Shown here: in pieces, positions 8,523-19,031 of the stretch
Layout of the letters: every line of letters starts with the position of its first letter
Position numbering within the stretch: the first letter of the stretch is position 1
DNA from: Microbacterium hydrothermale
GTDB lineage: Bacteria > Actinomycetota > Actinomycetes > Actinomycetales > Microbacteriaceae
Direction of reading: 5' to 3'
DNA: 64,000 bases
Assembly (NCBI RefSeq): GCF_004854025.1
Contig: NZ_STGM01000006.1
Coordinates: 155,333-219,332, forward strand
The notes under the pieces: generated by a model
What the model was told of the DNA's origin: nothing
The model's input: the letters and a program-made list of their open reading frames with translations, nothing else
The model's database searches: none
Position numbers and translations under genes: made by a program

Positions 8523-9002
8523 ATGGCCGTGCGTGGAAAGACCCTCGTCGTGACCGTTCTCGCCCTGGTGGCGATGGGTGCCGCGGGCTGCGCCCCCGAG
8601 GCGGAGCCGACGACCCCGCCTTCCGCGGTGCCCTCCCCGACGGCGGATCGGCCGACCCCGCTCGCGTACGCCGTGCCGTCCCCGGGCCCCTCCGAGGTCG
8701 CCCGCGCCGTATACGAGCTCGTCGAGGGAGTGAACACCACCGACACCGTGGTATCGGACGCGTTCGAGGCGGGCGATGCGCTGACGGTCGAGGGGCAGTG
8801 CGAGGGCGGGCAGGCGATGACGTACGCGCTGCGCGACTCGACGCCCGAAGGGGAGGGGGCCGTGCTGACGAGCGGCACCTTCGCGTGCGACTCGCCGGCG
8901 CCGCAGGGCAACACCTATGCCGTCGGGCTGTCGGGCACGGTGCAAGTCGTCCTCACGGTCGATTCCGACACGGAGCGCGCCTGGGTGACGGTGACGAAGT
9001 GA
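8523..9002 (+). CDS. putative lipoprotein of unknown function
   Basis: About 159 residues. A signal peptide ends in the lipobox MGAAGC, so the mature protein should begin at a lipid-modified Cys near residue 22 and sit on the outer face of the membrane. The next 35 residues are Pro-rich; the rest is a small beta-rich domain with two cysteines (GQCEGG and TFACDS) that could form a disulphide. A GTG directly before the ATG at 8523 is an alternative start. I do not recognise the domain. It is divergent from yajQ. Confidence 0.65.
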   Translation: MAVRGKTLVVTVLALVAMGAAGCAPEAEPTTPPSAVPSPTADRPTPLAYAVPSPGPSEVARAVYELVEGVNTTDTVVSDAFEAGDALTVEGQCEGGQAMTYALRDSTPEGEGAVLTSGTFACDSPAPQGNTYAVGLSGTVQVVLTVDSDTERAWVTVTK

Positions 9003-9048
9003 GGCCGACGGGCGCCACGGTCCCGCGTCGCTCGTAGACTCGGATGCC

Positions 9049-9549
9049 ATGCGAGCACTCACCGAAGACGAGGTCAGGGACGCGTTCGTCAACGCCACCC
9101 CCGACGAGCTGCGGATCATCGCCCTTCCCCATGACTTCCTGCTGGCGGACTGGGATCACCTCGACTTCCTCGCCTGGCGCGATCCGCGCACGCGCGGACG
9201 CGGCTACGTGCTGACCGAGCACGAGGGGCAGCCGACCGCCGTGGTGCTGCGTGCCGCCGAGGGACAGTCCCGCGCCCGCTCCGCGATGTGCAATCTCTGC
9301 CACACGATGCAGCCCGGCGACCAGGTGTCGCTCTTCACCGCTCGCAAGGCCGGAGAGGCGGGGGAGCACGGCGACACCGTCGGCACCTACATTTGCGCCG
9401 ACCTCTCCTGCCACGAGACGGTGCGCCTGGCCGCCCCGCTCGCCCCGAGCGAGATCCGCGCGAGTGTCGACCGCAAGATCGACGGCACCAAGCGTCGCAC
9501 CGAGGAGTTCGTCTCGCGCGTGCTCGACGCGGCGGAGGTGACCCGGTGA
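9049..9549 (+). CDS. FBP-domain protein (EF-G-binding treble-clef zinc-finger type)
   Basis: 166 residues resembling the FBP domain: LTEDEVRDAFVNATPDELRIIALP at the start (quoted in part), DWDHLDFLAWRDP in the middle, and a four-cysteine zinc site built from CNLC (near residue 83) and CADLSC (near 117). Family members related to FusB bind elongation factor G and can rescue it from fusidic acid; actinobacterial members are mostly uncharacterised. The stop overlaps the GTG of the following kinase gene, implying coupled translation. Confidence 0.78.
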   Translation: MRALTEDEVRDAFVNATPDELRIIALPHDFLLADWDHLDFLAWRDPRTRGRGYVLTEHEGQPTAVVLRAAEGQSRARSAMCNLCHTMQPGDQVSLFTARKAGEAGEHGDTVGTYICADLSCHETVRLAAPLAPSEIRASVDRKIDGTKRRTEEFVSRVLDAAEVTR

Positions 9550-10427
9550 CCGGTCGGGTGGTCGTCATCGGCGACGCCCTCATCGACGAGCTGCGCGACG
9601 AGACCGGCGTGCGCGAGTTCGTCGGGGGCGCCGGACTCAACGTGGCCGTGGGTCTCTCGCGGCTCGGGGTGCCGGCATCCCTCATCGCCATGGTCGGCGA
9701 CGACGAGGCGGGGGAGCAGATCCGCCGCTACCTCGACGAGTACGATGTCGAGCTGCTCGTGAGCCCGTCGGAGCACGGCACCTCGCGCGCGGTCAGCACG
9801 CGCTCTGCGGGCGGCGAACCCGAGTACGTGTTCAACGAGGCCGCCCAGAACCGCCGCGTCTCCTACGGAGACGTCGAGCGCGCGGCGATCGCCGCCGCCC
9901 CCATGGTCGTCGTCAGCTGCTTCCCGTTCGACGACCGCGAGCAGACCGACCTGCTCATCGACGCCACGGCATCTCCGTCGACGCCCCTCGCGATCGACCC
10001 GAACCCGCGCAGCGGCATGCTGCACGACCGGGCCGAGTTCGTCCGCGGCTTCGAGAAGGCGGCATCCGGAGCCCTTCTCGTCAAGGTCGGCGAGGACGAC
10101 GCGCACCTGCTCTACGACGCTCCGCTCGAGCACCTGCGCGAGAAGCTGATCGGTCTCGGCGTGGGCGCGGTGCTCGCGACCTACGGCGCGGGCGGGGCGG
10201 CGATCGACGCCGGCGGCACGTCGGTGTCGCGGGGCATCTCCGACCTTCCGGGCCGGATCGTCGACACGATGGGTGGGGGTGACGCGGTGCTCGCGACGAC
10301 CGCCGCCCTCGTGCGCGATCGGCTGCCCGAGACGGCGCAGGAGTGGGATGCCGTGCTCTCTCGCGCCATGGACGTGGCGGCGGCGACCTGCCGGCGCGAG
10401 GGCGCGCTGCTGCGCACGCCCGCCTGA
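9546..10427 (+). CDS. PfkB-family carbohydrate kinase
   Basis: 293 residues from a GTG that overlaps the upstream stop. The ribokinase fold is shown by the N-terminal VVVIGDALIDEL, the Gly-rich GGAGLNVAVGLSRLG (about residues 31-45), and the C-terminal GRIVDTMGGGDA, whose Asp is the catalytic base and whose Gly-rich run forms the anion hole. The usual GAGD is GGGD here, a common variant. It phosphorylates a sugar or nucleoside with ATP; the identity of the substrate cannot be read from the sequence. It ends about 100 bases before tRNA-Tyr. Confidence 0.85.
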   Translation: MTGRVVVIGDALIDELRDETGVREFVGGAGLNVAVGLSRLGVPASLIAMVGDDEAGEQIRRYLDEYDVELLVSPSEHGTSRAVSTRSAGGEPEYVFNEAAQNRRVSYGDVERAAIAAAPMVVVSCFPFDDREQTDLLIDATASPSTPLAIDPNPRSGMLHDRAEFVRGFEKAASGALLVKVGEDDAHLLYDAPLEHLREKLIGLGVGAVLATYGAGGAAIDAGGTSVSRGISDLPGRIVDTMGGGDAVLATTAALVRDRLPETAQEWDAVLSRAMDVAAATCRREGALLRTPA

Positions 10428-10524
10428 AGACAACACGCTGCGTGGTTTGAGGCACCCCTCCGGGGATAGTAGAGTGGTTTCTCGCGCCTCTGGTCGACTG
10501 TGAAAGCCGGGCGGGTGCGCATCT

Positions 10525-10606
10525 GGCGAGTTACCCAAGCGGCCAAAGGGATCTGACTGTAAATCAGACTGCATTGCATTCGGGGGTTCGAATCCCTCAC
10601 TCGCCA
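10525..10606 (+). tRNA. tRNA-Tyr (GTA)
   Basis: A class II tRNA of 82 nt. The acceptor GGCGAGT pairs with ACTCGCC; the anticodon stem TCTGA/TCAGA encloses CTGTAAA, giving anticodon GTA at 10559-10561. A variable arm is present and the T-arm is GGGGGTTCGAATCCCTC. The 3' CCA is not fully encoded. Confidence 0.95.
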
Positions 10607-10617
10607 CCGGAAGAAGG

Positions 10618-10655
10618 AGGCCCGGTTTCTCACCGAAGAACGAGAAACCGGGCCT
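10618..10655 (+). terminator. terminator after tRNA-Tyr
   Basis: A perfect 14-bp stem (AGGCCCGGTTTCTC / GAGAAACCGGGCCT) with a 10-nt loop, 11 bases after the tRNA. The U-tract is weak, as is usual in this genome. Confidence 0.85.
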
Positions 10656-10942
10656 CTGGCGTTGTCTGTGTTCATGACCGCTGACCGGCATCGAACGCCG
10701 TGACGCCCGCACTCGAGCTCGGGCCGGGCCCGGTTGCGCGCGCGTGCTGACCGAGCGACCGCAGTCTCCGGCGGGGCGGCCGTCATCGTCCGGCGTTCAA
10801 GACGACCTCTGCTCGTGTCGACGTGGCGCATCGGGTCGAATGGTCCTCGTAGGGCGGTTCGACTCGATGGCGGCGTCATGAGTGGGCTGGACAGCGAGAA
10901 GGCGGTGCGCCGCAACGCGCACCGCCTCGTGATTCTTCGCGT
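10656..10942. other. intergenic region without a gene
   Basis: No convincing coding frame is visible on either strand here; the frames that are open have poor codon structure. The only clear structure is the hairpin at 10900-10927 described separately. Confidence 0.55.
10900..10927 (-). terminator. hairpin at the end of the minus-strand operon
   Basis: A perfect 11-bp stem (AGGCGGTGCGC / GCGCACCGCCT) with a 6-nt loop, 15 bases beyond the stop of the small membrane protein gene at 10943. Probably the terminator of the 11753-10943 transcript. Confidence 0.7.
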
Positions 10943-11104
10943 TCATCTCGGCGACGTCGGTCTCGCTGTGTGGGGCGAGCTCCCCTGCGCGCGCTCACGC
11001 CGGGCCGTGCGCCAGCGCCGGATCGCATACACGATGCCGGCGACGAGCGCGGCGACGATGATGAGGGAGATGATGAAATTCACCATCGTGAAGTTGTCCA
11101 TCAT
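10943..11104 (-). CDS. small single-span membrane protein
   Basis: 53 residues (52 if the second ATG at 11101 is used). The sequence MDNFTMVNFIISLIIVAALV begins a membrane helix that runs to about residue 27, followed by a basic Arg-rich tail and a Ser/Pro end. AAGGAGGAAGCC stands directly before the tandem ATGs and overlaps the stop of the upstream secreted-protein gene, so the two genes form an operon. The positive-inside rule places the C-terminus in the cytoplasm. Function unknown; it may accompany export or anchoring of the upstream product. Confidence 0.65.
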   Translation of the reverse strand: MMDNFTMVNFIISLIIVAALVAGIVYAIRRWRTARRERAQGSSPHTARPTSPR

Positions 11105-11114
11105 GGCTTCCTCC

Positions 11115-11753
11115 TTAGGACGAGACCTGGAAGGTGCCCGAGGCGGTGCGGAAAGTCGCGTTCGCTGTGATCGTGGAATAGACCACGAAAGCGCTGTAAC
11201 GCTTGTCGACGCCCATGGACGACGTCGAACCTGAGTTCGTCTGGCAGGGGTCGTCGGAGTAGACGAGGCCCACACCGCTCTGACCGACCGTTCCGTATGC
11301 GCGGACGTTGAAGCACGTCGTGATCTCCTCGACGTTCGTCGATCCGGTGGCGTTCAGCTGGCCGTTGTAGCCGTTGTCGACGGAGAACTCCGCGTTGTCC
11401 AGATACATCGAGCCGCTGATAGCACCTGTGCCGCCGGCGCCCGATCCGTTCGCGCTGAAATCACCGCCGTGCACGGCCATCGTCGATATCGCACCTTCGA
11501 CAGGTGCCTTGCTCGCGTAGAGCGTGACGAATTCGGCGTCGGCGGGCGCGAGCTCCACTCCGACTTCGGTGTAGCGAGCGTTCAGCAGCTGAGTGCGCTC
11601 TCTCACCTGCTGCGCGTCGAGATTCTGGTTCTCGGCGAACTGCGCATCGCCGGCTGCCGTGATCTCGACGGCGTTGGCGGCCGGCGCGGATACGCCAACG
11701 AGCAGCGCTGCTGCACTGGCGGCGAGTACGGTCTTCATCTTCCACTTCGACAT
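11115..11753 (-). CDS. secreted protein of unknown function
   Basis: 212 residues. A Sec signal peptide (MSKWKMKTVLAASAAALLVG, cleavage expected after APAANA) leads to a mature protein rich in Gly, Ser, Thr and Asn, with two cysteines (TTCFNV and DDPCQT) that may form a disulphide. The composition suggests a beta-rich surface or extracellular protein. The ATG at 11753 is preceded by AAAGGGA; the longer frame to 11855 has no such support. The region downstream encodes the small membrane protein. I do not recognise a family. Confidence 0.7.
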   Translation of the reverse strand: MSKWKMKTVLAASAAALLVGVSAPAANAVEITAAGDAQFAENQNLDAQQVRERTQLLNARYTEVGVELAPADAEFVTLYASKAPVEGAISTMAVHGGDFSANGSGAGGTGAISGSMYLDNAEFSVDNGYNGQLNATGSTNVEEITTCFNVRAYGTVGQSGVGLVYSDDPCQTNSGSTSSMGVDKRYSAFVVYSTITANATFRTASGTFQVSS

Positions 11754-12028
11754 GAGGTATCCCTTTCTGCTCCGTTGCCCCGAAGGACCGATGTACTCCA
11801 CTTCGACCATCCCGTGGCGGGCCCCCGCCCTGTCAAGGGAACGCCTTTCCTGCACACCTGACTGTCAGAAAGCCTCATCCGAGAGAACGCCCGCTCTTGT
11901 CGGGGTCGGGCCGGCGTTCACCGGCGTCACGAGGAGCGTGGAAAAATCGCGTGGAGGGGGTCTCCCGTGGAGGGGTTTCCTTTGTCCTCGTCTCTGCACG
12001 GCACTCCCGGGAAGGACGCGCTCGCTCC

Positions 12029-12598
12029 ATGGCCGACCACACCTCTCTGCCGCCCGATCTTCCGGTGCCGATCGATGACGGGGCGGCCGCGCACCTGCCC
12101 GGGCGACGGATGCCGGGGGTGACGCTGCCGACCTCCGACGGCGGCACGGTCGATCTCGGGGCGTTGCCCGCCGGTCGTACGATCGTCTACCTCTACCCCC
12201 TGACGGGGCGTCCCGACGCCGAGCTGCCCGAGGGGTGGGAGGAGATTCCCGGGGCGCGCGGCTGCACCACCGAGGCCTGCGACTTCCGCGACCACCACGA
12301 GGATCTTCGCCGCGCCGGGGTCTCGGCCGTCTTCGGGCTCTCGAGCCAGAACGTCGACTATCAGCGCGAGGTGGTTCGGAGGCTGCGTCTGCCCTTCTCG
12401 ATGATCTCCGACGAGGGGTTCGTCGTGGCCGAGGCGCTGGGGCTGCCGACCTTCGCGGCGGAAGGGCACGCGCGCCTGTACGCGCGGCTGACGCTCGTGG
12501 TCGACGACGGTGGCATCACTCACGCGTTCTACCCCGTGTTCCCGCCGAACACCCACGCGCAGCAGGTGCTGCGATGGGTGGGGGAGAACCCGCGGTAG
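12029..12598 (+). CDS. peroxiredoxin (BCP/AhpC-TSA type)
   Basis: 189 residues. The segment GARGCTTEACDFRDHHEDL (near residues 75-93) contains the peroxidatic Cys in the GCT position and a second Cys five residues later, the arrangement of atypical two-Cys BCP enzymes, which reduce hydroperoxides with thioredoxin. TIVYLYPLTGRPD replaces the usual VLYFYPKDDTPG. The later SMISDEGFVVAEALGLPTF is the family's substrate-domain strand. Purine-rich GGGAAGG lies somewhat far upstream of the ATG, so the start is likely but not certain. Confidence 0.82.
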   Translation: MADHTSLPPDLPVPIDDGAAAHLPGRRMPGVTLPTSDGGTVDLGALPAGRTIVYLYPLTGRPDAELPEGWEEIPGARGCTTEACDFRDHHEDLRRAGVSAVFGLSSQNVDYQREVVRRLRLPFSMISDEGFVVAEALGLPTFAAEGHARLYARLTLVVDDGGITHAFYPVFPPNTHAQQVLRWVGENPR

Positions 12599-12603
12599 CG
12601 GGA

Positions 12604-12957
12604 TCAGCAGGCGGCGAGGAGCGCTTTCGACTTCGTCTCGAGGAACGCCACGAGCGCACCGAGCACGTTGACCTCGTTGCCGAGGGTGACGAGTTCGACG
12701 GCGCTCAGCTCGATCACGTCGTCGCGGGCCTCCATCGTCGCCTTCCAGCTGCCGTCGCCGCCGGCGATCGGCTGCAGGTAGGTGATGGTCTTGGCGTTGC
12801 TGAGATCCACCACGATGAGGCCGATGTCGGCGTCGGGCTCGGCGTCGTCATCCTGTTCGAGGACACGGATGTCGCTCCCGGTCAGGTATCCCAGGGCGCG
12901 GAACTCCGCCAACCACGCCTCGAGCAAGGCCATGTCGAGCAACTTGCGAACCGGCAT
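12604..12957 (-). CDS. hypothetical protein, about 117 residues
   Basis: An alpha/beta protein, acidic in the middle (EQDDDAEPDADIG) and ending in two cysteine-distal helices (LETKSKALLAAC). GAGGTGA precedes the ATG. The gene converges on the peroxiredoxin gene with only 5 bases between stops. No domain is recognised; the single terminal Cys has no evident role. Good codon structure supports it as a real gene. Confidence 0.55.
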   Translation of the reverse strand: MPVRKLLDMALLEAWLAEFRALGYLTGSDIRVLEQDDDAEPDADIGLIVVDLSNAKTITYLQPIAGGDGSWKATMEARDDVIELSAVELVTLGNEVNVLGALVAFLETKSKALLAAC

Positions 12958-12988
12958 CCGTCACCTCGATCCATGCGCATGAATGTCA

Positions 12989-13015
12989 TACGCCCCCCAC
13001 ATTATGGGGGGCGTA
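12989..13015. terminator. perfect hairpin between two hypothetical genes
   Basis: TACGCCCCCC pairs with GGGGGGCGTA across a 7-nt A/T-rich loop. It lies downstream of the minus-strand gene ending at 13050 and upstream of the gene starting at 12957, so it most likely terminates the former. Confidence 0.75.
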
Positions 13016-13049
13016 CGGTGAGGCTTCCGTCGCGGGGTCGCGCGTGGTA

Positions 13050-13421
13050 TCAGGCGGCGCGCACCGGCCGGCCGGCCGCCGCGCGAACGGGGTGCGCGGG
13101 AGTGCGCGAGGCCTCTTCTGCGGCCTCCCAGGTGCGGGTGTCGACGACGAGGCCGGACGCGGCGTTCGCCTGGTCGGCGAGGGAGCGGAGGTAGTCGCCG
13201 ACGAGCTGCTCGGGCTCGGGCGACTCGAAGACGAAGCGCAGAGGGATGGCCGGCTGGAGCCAGATGGTGGAGCGGCCGGTCTCATCCGCCGTGCCGGTCC
13301 AGGTGAGCGTGAAGGATTCTCCACGGCGCAACTTCGTCGACGCGATCACCTTGATGTATCCCATCAGGCGGTCGGGAAGGGAGATGGGGGCGGTGTCGGA
13401 ACCGTAGAACAGCGTGGCCAT
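13050..13421 (-). CDS. DUF7882-like small protein of Microbacteriaceae
   Basis: 123 residues, opening MATLFYGSDTAPISLPDRLM and then KVIASTKLRRGESFTLTW; this arrangement (ATLFYG start, LRRGESF centre, SIWLHP-like strand) matches a small conserved family seen mainly in Microbacteriaceae and often annotated DUF7882. Function is not established. GAAGGAG precedes the ATG. It is divergent from the MarR gene and shares the AT-rich intergenic region with it, so the regulator may control it. Confidence 0.6.
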   Translation of the reverse strand: MATLFYGSDTAPISLPDRLMGYIKVIASTKLRRGESFTLTWTGTADETGRSTIWLQPAIPLRFVFESPEPEQLVGDYLRSLADQANAASGLVVDTRTWEAAEEASRTPAHPVRAAAGRPVRAA

Positions 13422-13490
13422 GATGATCTCCTTCGTCGATTGGTCGGGCTGAGTTGATTTCTAAGGTAACACGTATTTCACTCAGTTAAT

Positions 13491-13528
13491 TATCTTCGCG
13501 AGATACTCAGGTTTCTCACTAGAGTGAG
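13491..13528. promoter_or_regulatory. inverted repeats in the divergent MarR promoter region
   Basis: Two palindromes lie in an unusually AT-rich intergenic stretch: TATCTTCGCGAGATA (13491-13505) and CTCACTAGAGTGAG (13515-13528, 6-bp arms). Either could be the operator of the MarR regulator starting at 13570 and could also govern the divergent gene ending at 13421. Confidence 0.5.
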
Positions 13529-13569
13529 GATCAGCGACCGGCCGGGTCGCGTCGAGAGGGGGTTCCGTC

Positions 13570-13998
13570 GTGTCTCTCCCCTCCGCTCTGCTCGCGGCGC
13601 TGGACGACTACGTCGCAGCCCGCGACGAGGCCATCGCCCGTGCCCGGAACGAACTCAACGTGAGCGAGCTCGAGGCCTCGGCACTGTCGTGCATCGCCGA
13701 CGAACCCGGCATCCGCCCCTCCAACCTGCGCGGTCACCTCGGGGTGACGGCGGCCGGGGTCACGACCCTGGTGGACCGTCTCATCGGTCGCGGCCTGCTG
13801 CGGCGCGAACTCGACGCCGAGGATCGCCGCGTCAATCACATCTACCTCGAGATCGATCTGGATGCCGAGCCGTGGGTCGCTCTGCGCCGGTTCCCCCGCG
13901 AGGTCGAAGAGGCCGTCCGCGAAGAGCCAGCGGAGGTCGCGGCGGCCGCGGCCGAGATGCTGTCGCGCGTCACCGCGCGCGTGCGCGCTCGCGGCTGA
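13570..13998 (+). CDS. MarR-family transcriptional regulator
   Basis: 142 residues from a GTG. The winged-helix core is clear: ALSCIADEPGIRPSNLRGHLG, then VTAAGVTTLVDRLIGRGLLRRE and the wing DAEDRRVNHIYLEI. The RPSNL-recognition helix arrangement is typical of MarR dimers that bind short palindromes. It is divergent from the DUF7882-like gene. Its 3' end overlaps the 3' end of the convergent aztA gene by 29 bases, so there is no terminator between them. Ligand unknown. Confidence 0.85.
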   Translation: MSLPSALLAALDDYVAARDEAIARARNELNVSELEASALSCIADEPGIRPSNLRGHLGVTAAGVTTLVDRLIGRGLLRRELDAEDRRVNHIYLEIDLDAEPWVALRRFPREVEEAVREEPAEVAAAAAEMLSRVTARVRARG

Positions 13999-14668
13999 CG
14001 CGCGCCTCCCCGTCGCCGACGACGCGGCCGTCCGCGAGGGCGACGACGCGATCGGCGGTCGCGATCAGCCGCTCGTCGTGACTCACGCACACCACCGTCG
14101 CGCCGCGGCGGAGCTCGTCCGCGATCGCCGCGCGATTCAGTGCGGCGCTCGCGGCGTCGAGACCCGTGGTCGGTTCGTCGAGCAGCAGGATGTCGGCCCG
14201 GCGGGCGAGCCCCTGCGCGAGCAGGGCCCGCTGTCGCTGCCCTCCCGACAGGATGCCGAAGGGGCGCCGGGCGAGAGCGGCGATGTCGAGGCGGCGCAGG
14301 GCCTCGTCGACGGCGGCATGATCGGTGCGGCCCATCGGGCGGAACGGGCCCGTGCGGCCCCAGGTGCCGACCGAGACGACGTCGCGAACGGTCAGGGGGA
14401 GGTGCTCGCCCACCGCCGCGCGCTGGGGGACGAAGGAGCGCGAGAGGCCGTGGGCGTCGACGTCGCCCGACGTCGGCGCGCGTGAGCCGGCAAGGGCTTC
14501 GAGCAGTGTCGACTTGCCCGCCCCGTTCGCCCCGACGACCACGGTGAGGGCGCCGCGGGGCACGTCGAGGTCGACGGCGTCCAGGGCCACCGTGCCCGAG
14601 AAGGTCACGCGCAGGGCGCGAGCGCGGAGGGCAGGGGTGGGGGCGGGTGACGGGGGCACGGCATCCAC
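13970..14668 (-). CDS. aztA: zinc ABC transporter ATP-binding protein AztA
   Basis: 232 residues from a GTG. Walker A GANGAGKST (near residue 46), the signature LSGGQRQR (near 144), Walker B ILLLDEPTTGLD (near 164) and the switch His in VSHDE are all intact, so this is an active ABC ATPase. The gene is divergent from the permease aztB with a Zur-like box between them, which identifies it as the energising subunit of the AztABCD zinc importer at the inner face of the membrane. Confidence 0.88.
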   Translation of the reverse strand: MDAVPPSPAPTPALRARALRVTFSGTVALDAVDLDVPRGALTVVVGANGAGKSTLLEALAGSRAPTSGDVDAHGLSRSFVPQRAAVGEHLPLTVRDVVSVGTWGRTGPFRPMGRTDHAAVDEALRRLDIAALARRPFGILSGGQRQRALLAQGLARRADILLLDEPTTGLDAASAALNRAAIADELRRGATVVCVSHDERLIATADRVVALADGRVVGDGEARVSRERARAR

Positions 14669-14678
14669 TATACGAGTT

Positions 14679-14693
14679 TGAGAATCGTTCTCA
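14679..14693. promoter_or_regulatory. Zur-like operator
   Basis: TGAGAATCGTTCTCA has perfect 6-bp arms (TGAGAA/TTCTCA) around TCG and closely resembles the actinobacterial Zur box (TGA-AATCATT-TCA type). It lies 10 bases from the aztA start and 22 bases from the aztB start, where a bound repressor would block both promoters when zinc is sufficient. Confidence 0.8.
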
Positions 14694-14715
14694 CTTAACG
14701 CTACGGTCGATCACC

Positions 14716-15570
14716 GTGTCCTGGCTCCTCGATCCGTTCTCGCTCGACTTCGTGCAGCGCGCCCTCTGGGGCGGCGTCCTCGTCGCGGTGCTGTGCGCCG
14801 TCGCGGGGACCTGGGTGATCGTGCGGGGCATGGCCTTCCTCGGTGAGGCCCTGGCGCACGGGATGCTGCCCGGCGTCGCACTCGCCACCGTCGCGGGCCT
14901 GCCCGTGCTCCTCGGCGCCGCCGCGAGCGCCGTCGTGATGAGCCTGGGCATCGGCGTGCTCCAGCGGCGCGCGAAGCTGTCGTACGACACGAGCATCGGA
15001 CTGCTGTTCGTCGGCATGCTCGCGCTCGGCGTGATCGTGATCTCGCACGCGGGGAGCTTCGCGACGGATGCCACGGCGATCCTGTTCGGCGACATCCTCG
15101 CGGTCGGCGCCGACGACCTCGTCGTGCTCGCGATCGCCGCGGCGATCGGCGTCGTCGCCGCGACGCTGGCGCACCGCGCGCTCGTGGCCGCCGCCGTCGA
15201 CGAACGCGTCGCGACGGTGCTCGGATTGAAACCCCGTCTCGCGCAGACCGTGCTGGTGGGCCTGGTCACCCTCGCGGTGGTCGCGTCGTATCAGGCCGTC
15301 GGTTCCCTGCTGGTGGTGGGGCTGCTCGTGGCCCCCGCCGTGGCGGCCCGGCAGTGGACCGTGCGCATCCCCACGACGATGCTGCTCGCCGCGGTCGTGG
15401 GGGCCCTGGCTGTGGCCGTGGGGCTTCTCATCTCCTGGCACGCCGCCACCGCAGCCGGAGCCACCATCGCCGCCACCGCGATCGCCGCGGCCGGGCTGTC
15501 GTGGGCGCTGCGGGCCTCATCCGACGCCCTCCGCCGGCGCGCGGCATCCCCCGTTCCCCTTCCCGTCTGA
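14716..15570 (+). CDS. aztB: zinc ABC transporter permease AztB
   Basis: 284 residues from a GTG, with eight or nine hydrophobic helices, of the metal-ion ABC-3 permease family. RGMAFLGEALAHGMLPGVAL (residues about 39-58) is the conserved segment of this family, and GSLLVVGLLVAPAVAARQW is the cytoplasmic coupling region that contacts the ATPase. No clear ribosome site precedes the GTG and the Zur-like box is 22 bases away, so the message may have a very short leader. It heads a four-gene unit with the two AztD-type genes and aztC. Confidence 0.87.
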   Translation: MSWLLDPFSLDFVQRALWGGVLVAVLCAVAGTWVIVRGMAFLGEALAHGMLPGVALATVAGLPVLLGAAASAVVMSLGIGVLQRRAKLSYDTSIGLLFVGMLALGVIVISHAGSFATDATAILFGDILAVGADDLVVLAIAAAIGVVAATLAHRALVAAAVDERVATVLGLKPRLAQTVLVGLVTLAVVASYQAVGSLLVVGLLVAPAVAARQWTVRIPTTMLLAAVVGALAVAVGLLISWHAATAAGATIAATAIAAAGLSWALRASSDALRRRAASPVPLPV

Positions 15571-15583
15571 CCCGAAAGCCCCC

Positions 15584-17721
<2,138 letters not shown>

Positions 17722-17753
17722 GCGTCGGCCACCACCTGAGAAAGAGAAATCAC

Positions 17754-18956
17754 ATGCGCAGTTCTTCCTTCCGCCGTGCGGGCCTGCTCGCGCTCGCGGT
17801 CGGCGCCACCGTCGGGCTCTCGGCCTGTGCGGGCGGCGCCGGTTCGGCCGCCCCCGCCTCGAGCGCCCCGGCCTCCGGCGAGGCGGCGACCCGGGTCGCC
17901 CTGTCGTACCCGGGCGGCATCGTCGTGCTCGACGGCGACACCCTCGAGACGCTCGCCGACGTCTCGAGCGAGGAGTTCACCCGCCTCAATTCGGCGGGCG
18001 ACGGCCGCCACATCATGGTCACCACGAGCGCCGGCTTCCAGGTTCTGGACGCCGGGACCGCGGGCGACGAGCCCGCGCTCACCGACCTGGTCTTCGCGGC
18101 ATCCAAGCCCGGCCACGTCGTGACGCACGGGGGCAAGACGGTCCTCTACGCCGACGGCACGAGCGACTCCACGATCTTTGACAGCGACGCCCTCCTGGCA
18201 TCCACCGATTCGCTCCCCGCGGTCGAGACCGTCCCGGGCGTCGAGGCGCACCACGGCGTCTCGATCGTCCTCGAGGACGGCACCTTCCTCACCACGGTCG
18301 GAAACGCCGACGGCCGCAATGGGGCCGTGGCGAAGGATGCCGCGGGCGCGACGATCGCCGAGACCGCCGAATGCCCCGGCATCCACGGTGAGGGCACCGC
18401 GAAGGACGAGGTCGTCGTGTTCGGCTGCGAGAACGGCGCGCTCGTGTACGCCGACGGCGCCTTCACGAAGCTCACCGCCCCCGATCAGCCGTACGGACGC
18501 ATGGGCAACGCCTACGTCAGCGACAGCAGCGCCGTCGTCGTGGGCGATTACAAGGACGACCGGGATGCCGAGGGCTACCTGCTCCACCGCGTCGCGCTGA
18601 TCGACACCGCGGCGAAGAGCCAGCGCGTCGTCGACATGCCCGCCGGCGCGGAGTACACCTTCCGCGACGTCGCGCGCGGCCCGGGCGACCTGGCCTACGT
18701 GCTCGCCTCGGACGGCTCGATCCACGTGCTCGACCCCGTGACGGGTGTCTTCACCGACGCCTTCCCCGTGATCGACCCGTGGGACGGCCCCGTCGAGTGG
18801 CAGGACGCGCACCCCGCGATCAAGGTCTCGGGCGACATCGCCTACGTCACCGAGCCCGCGAAGAACGCCGTGCACGCGGTCGACCTCACCACGGGCGAGG
18901 TCACGACGAGCGCGACGCTCGACGAGACGCCGAACGAGATCGCGCTGACGAAGTAA
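17754..18956 (+). CDS. aztD: zinc metallochaperone AztD, second copy
   Basis: 400 residues. A signal peptide with the lipobox GLSAC predicts a surface lipoprotein. Several propeller-like blades are visible (ALSYPGGIVVLDGDTLETLA, later LAYVLASDGSIHVLDPVTG and IAYVTEPAKNAVHAVDL), and the segment VPGVEAHHGVSI carries the conserved His pair of AztD proteins. This copy matches the canonical AztD better than the one at 15584. It is preceded by GAGAAAGAG, 32 bases after aztC. AztD hands zinc to AztC outside the membrane. Confidence 0.82.
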   Translation: MRSSSFRRAGLLALAVGATVGLSACAGGAGSAAPASSAPASGEAATRVALSYPGGIVVLDGDTLETLADVSSEEFTRLNSAGDGRHIMVTTSAGFQVLDAGTAGDEPALTDLVFAASKPGHVVTHGGKTVLYADGTSDSTIFDSDALLASTDSLPAVETVPGVEAHHGVSIVLEDGTFLTTVGNADGRNGAVAKDAAGATIAETAECPGIHGEGTAKDEVVVFGCENGALVYADGAFTKLTAPDQPYGRMGNAYVSDSSAVVVGDYKDDRDAEGYLLHRVALIDTAAKSQRVVDMPAGAEYTFRDVARGPGDLAYVLASDGSIHVLDPVTGVFTDAFPVIDPWDGPVEWQDAHPAIKVSGDIAYVTEPAKNAVHAVDLTTGEVTTSATLDETPNEIALTK

Positions 18957-19031
18957 GAGGAGGCGTCGCTCCCCTCGCCCCCGATCGGGACCCTCTCGGA
19001 TCACGAGCGGGACCGCGGGGGGAGCGGCGCT

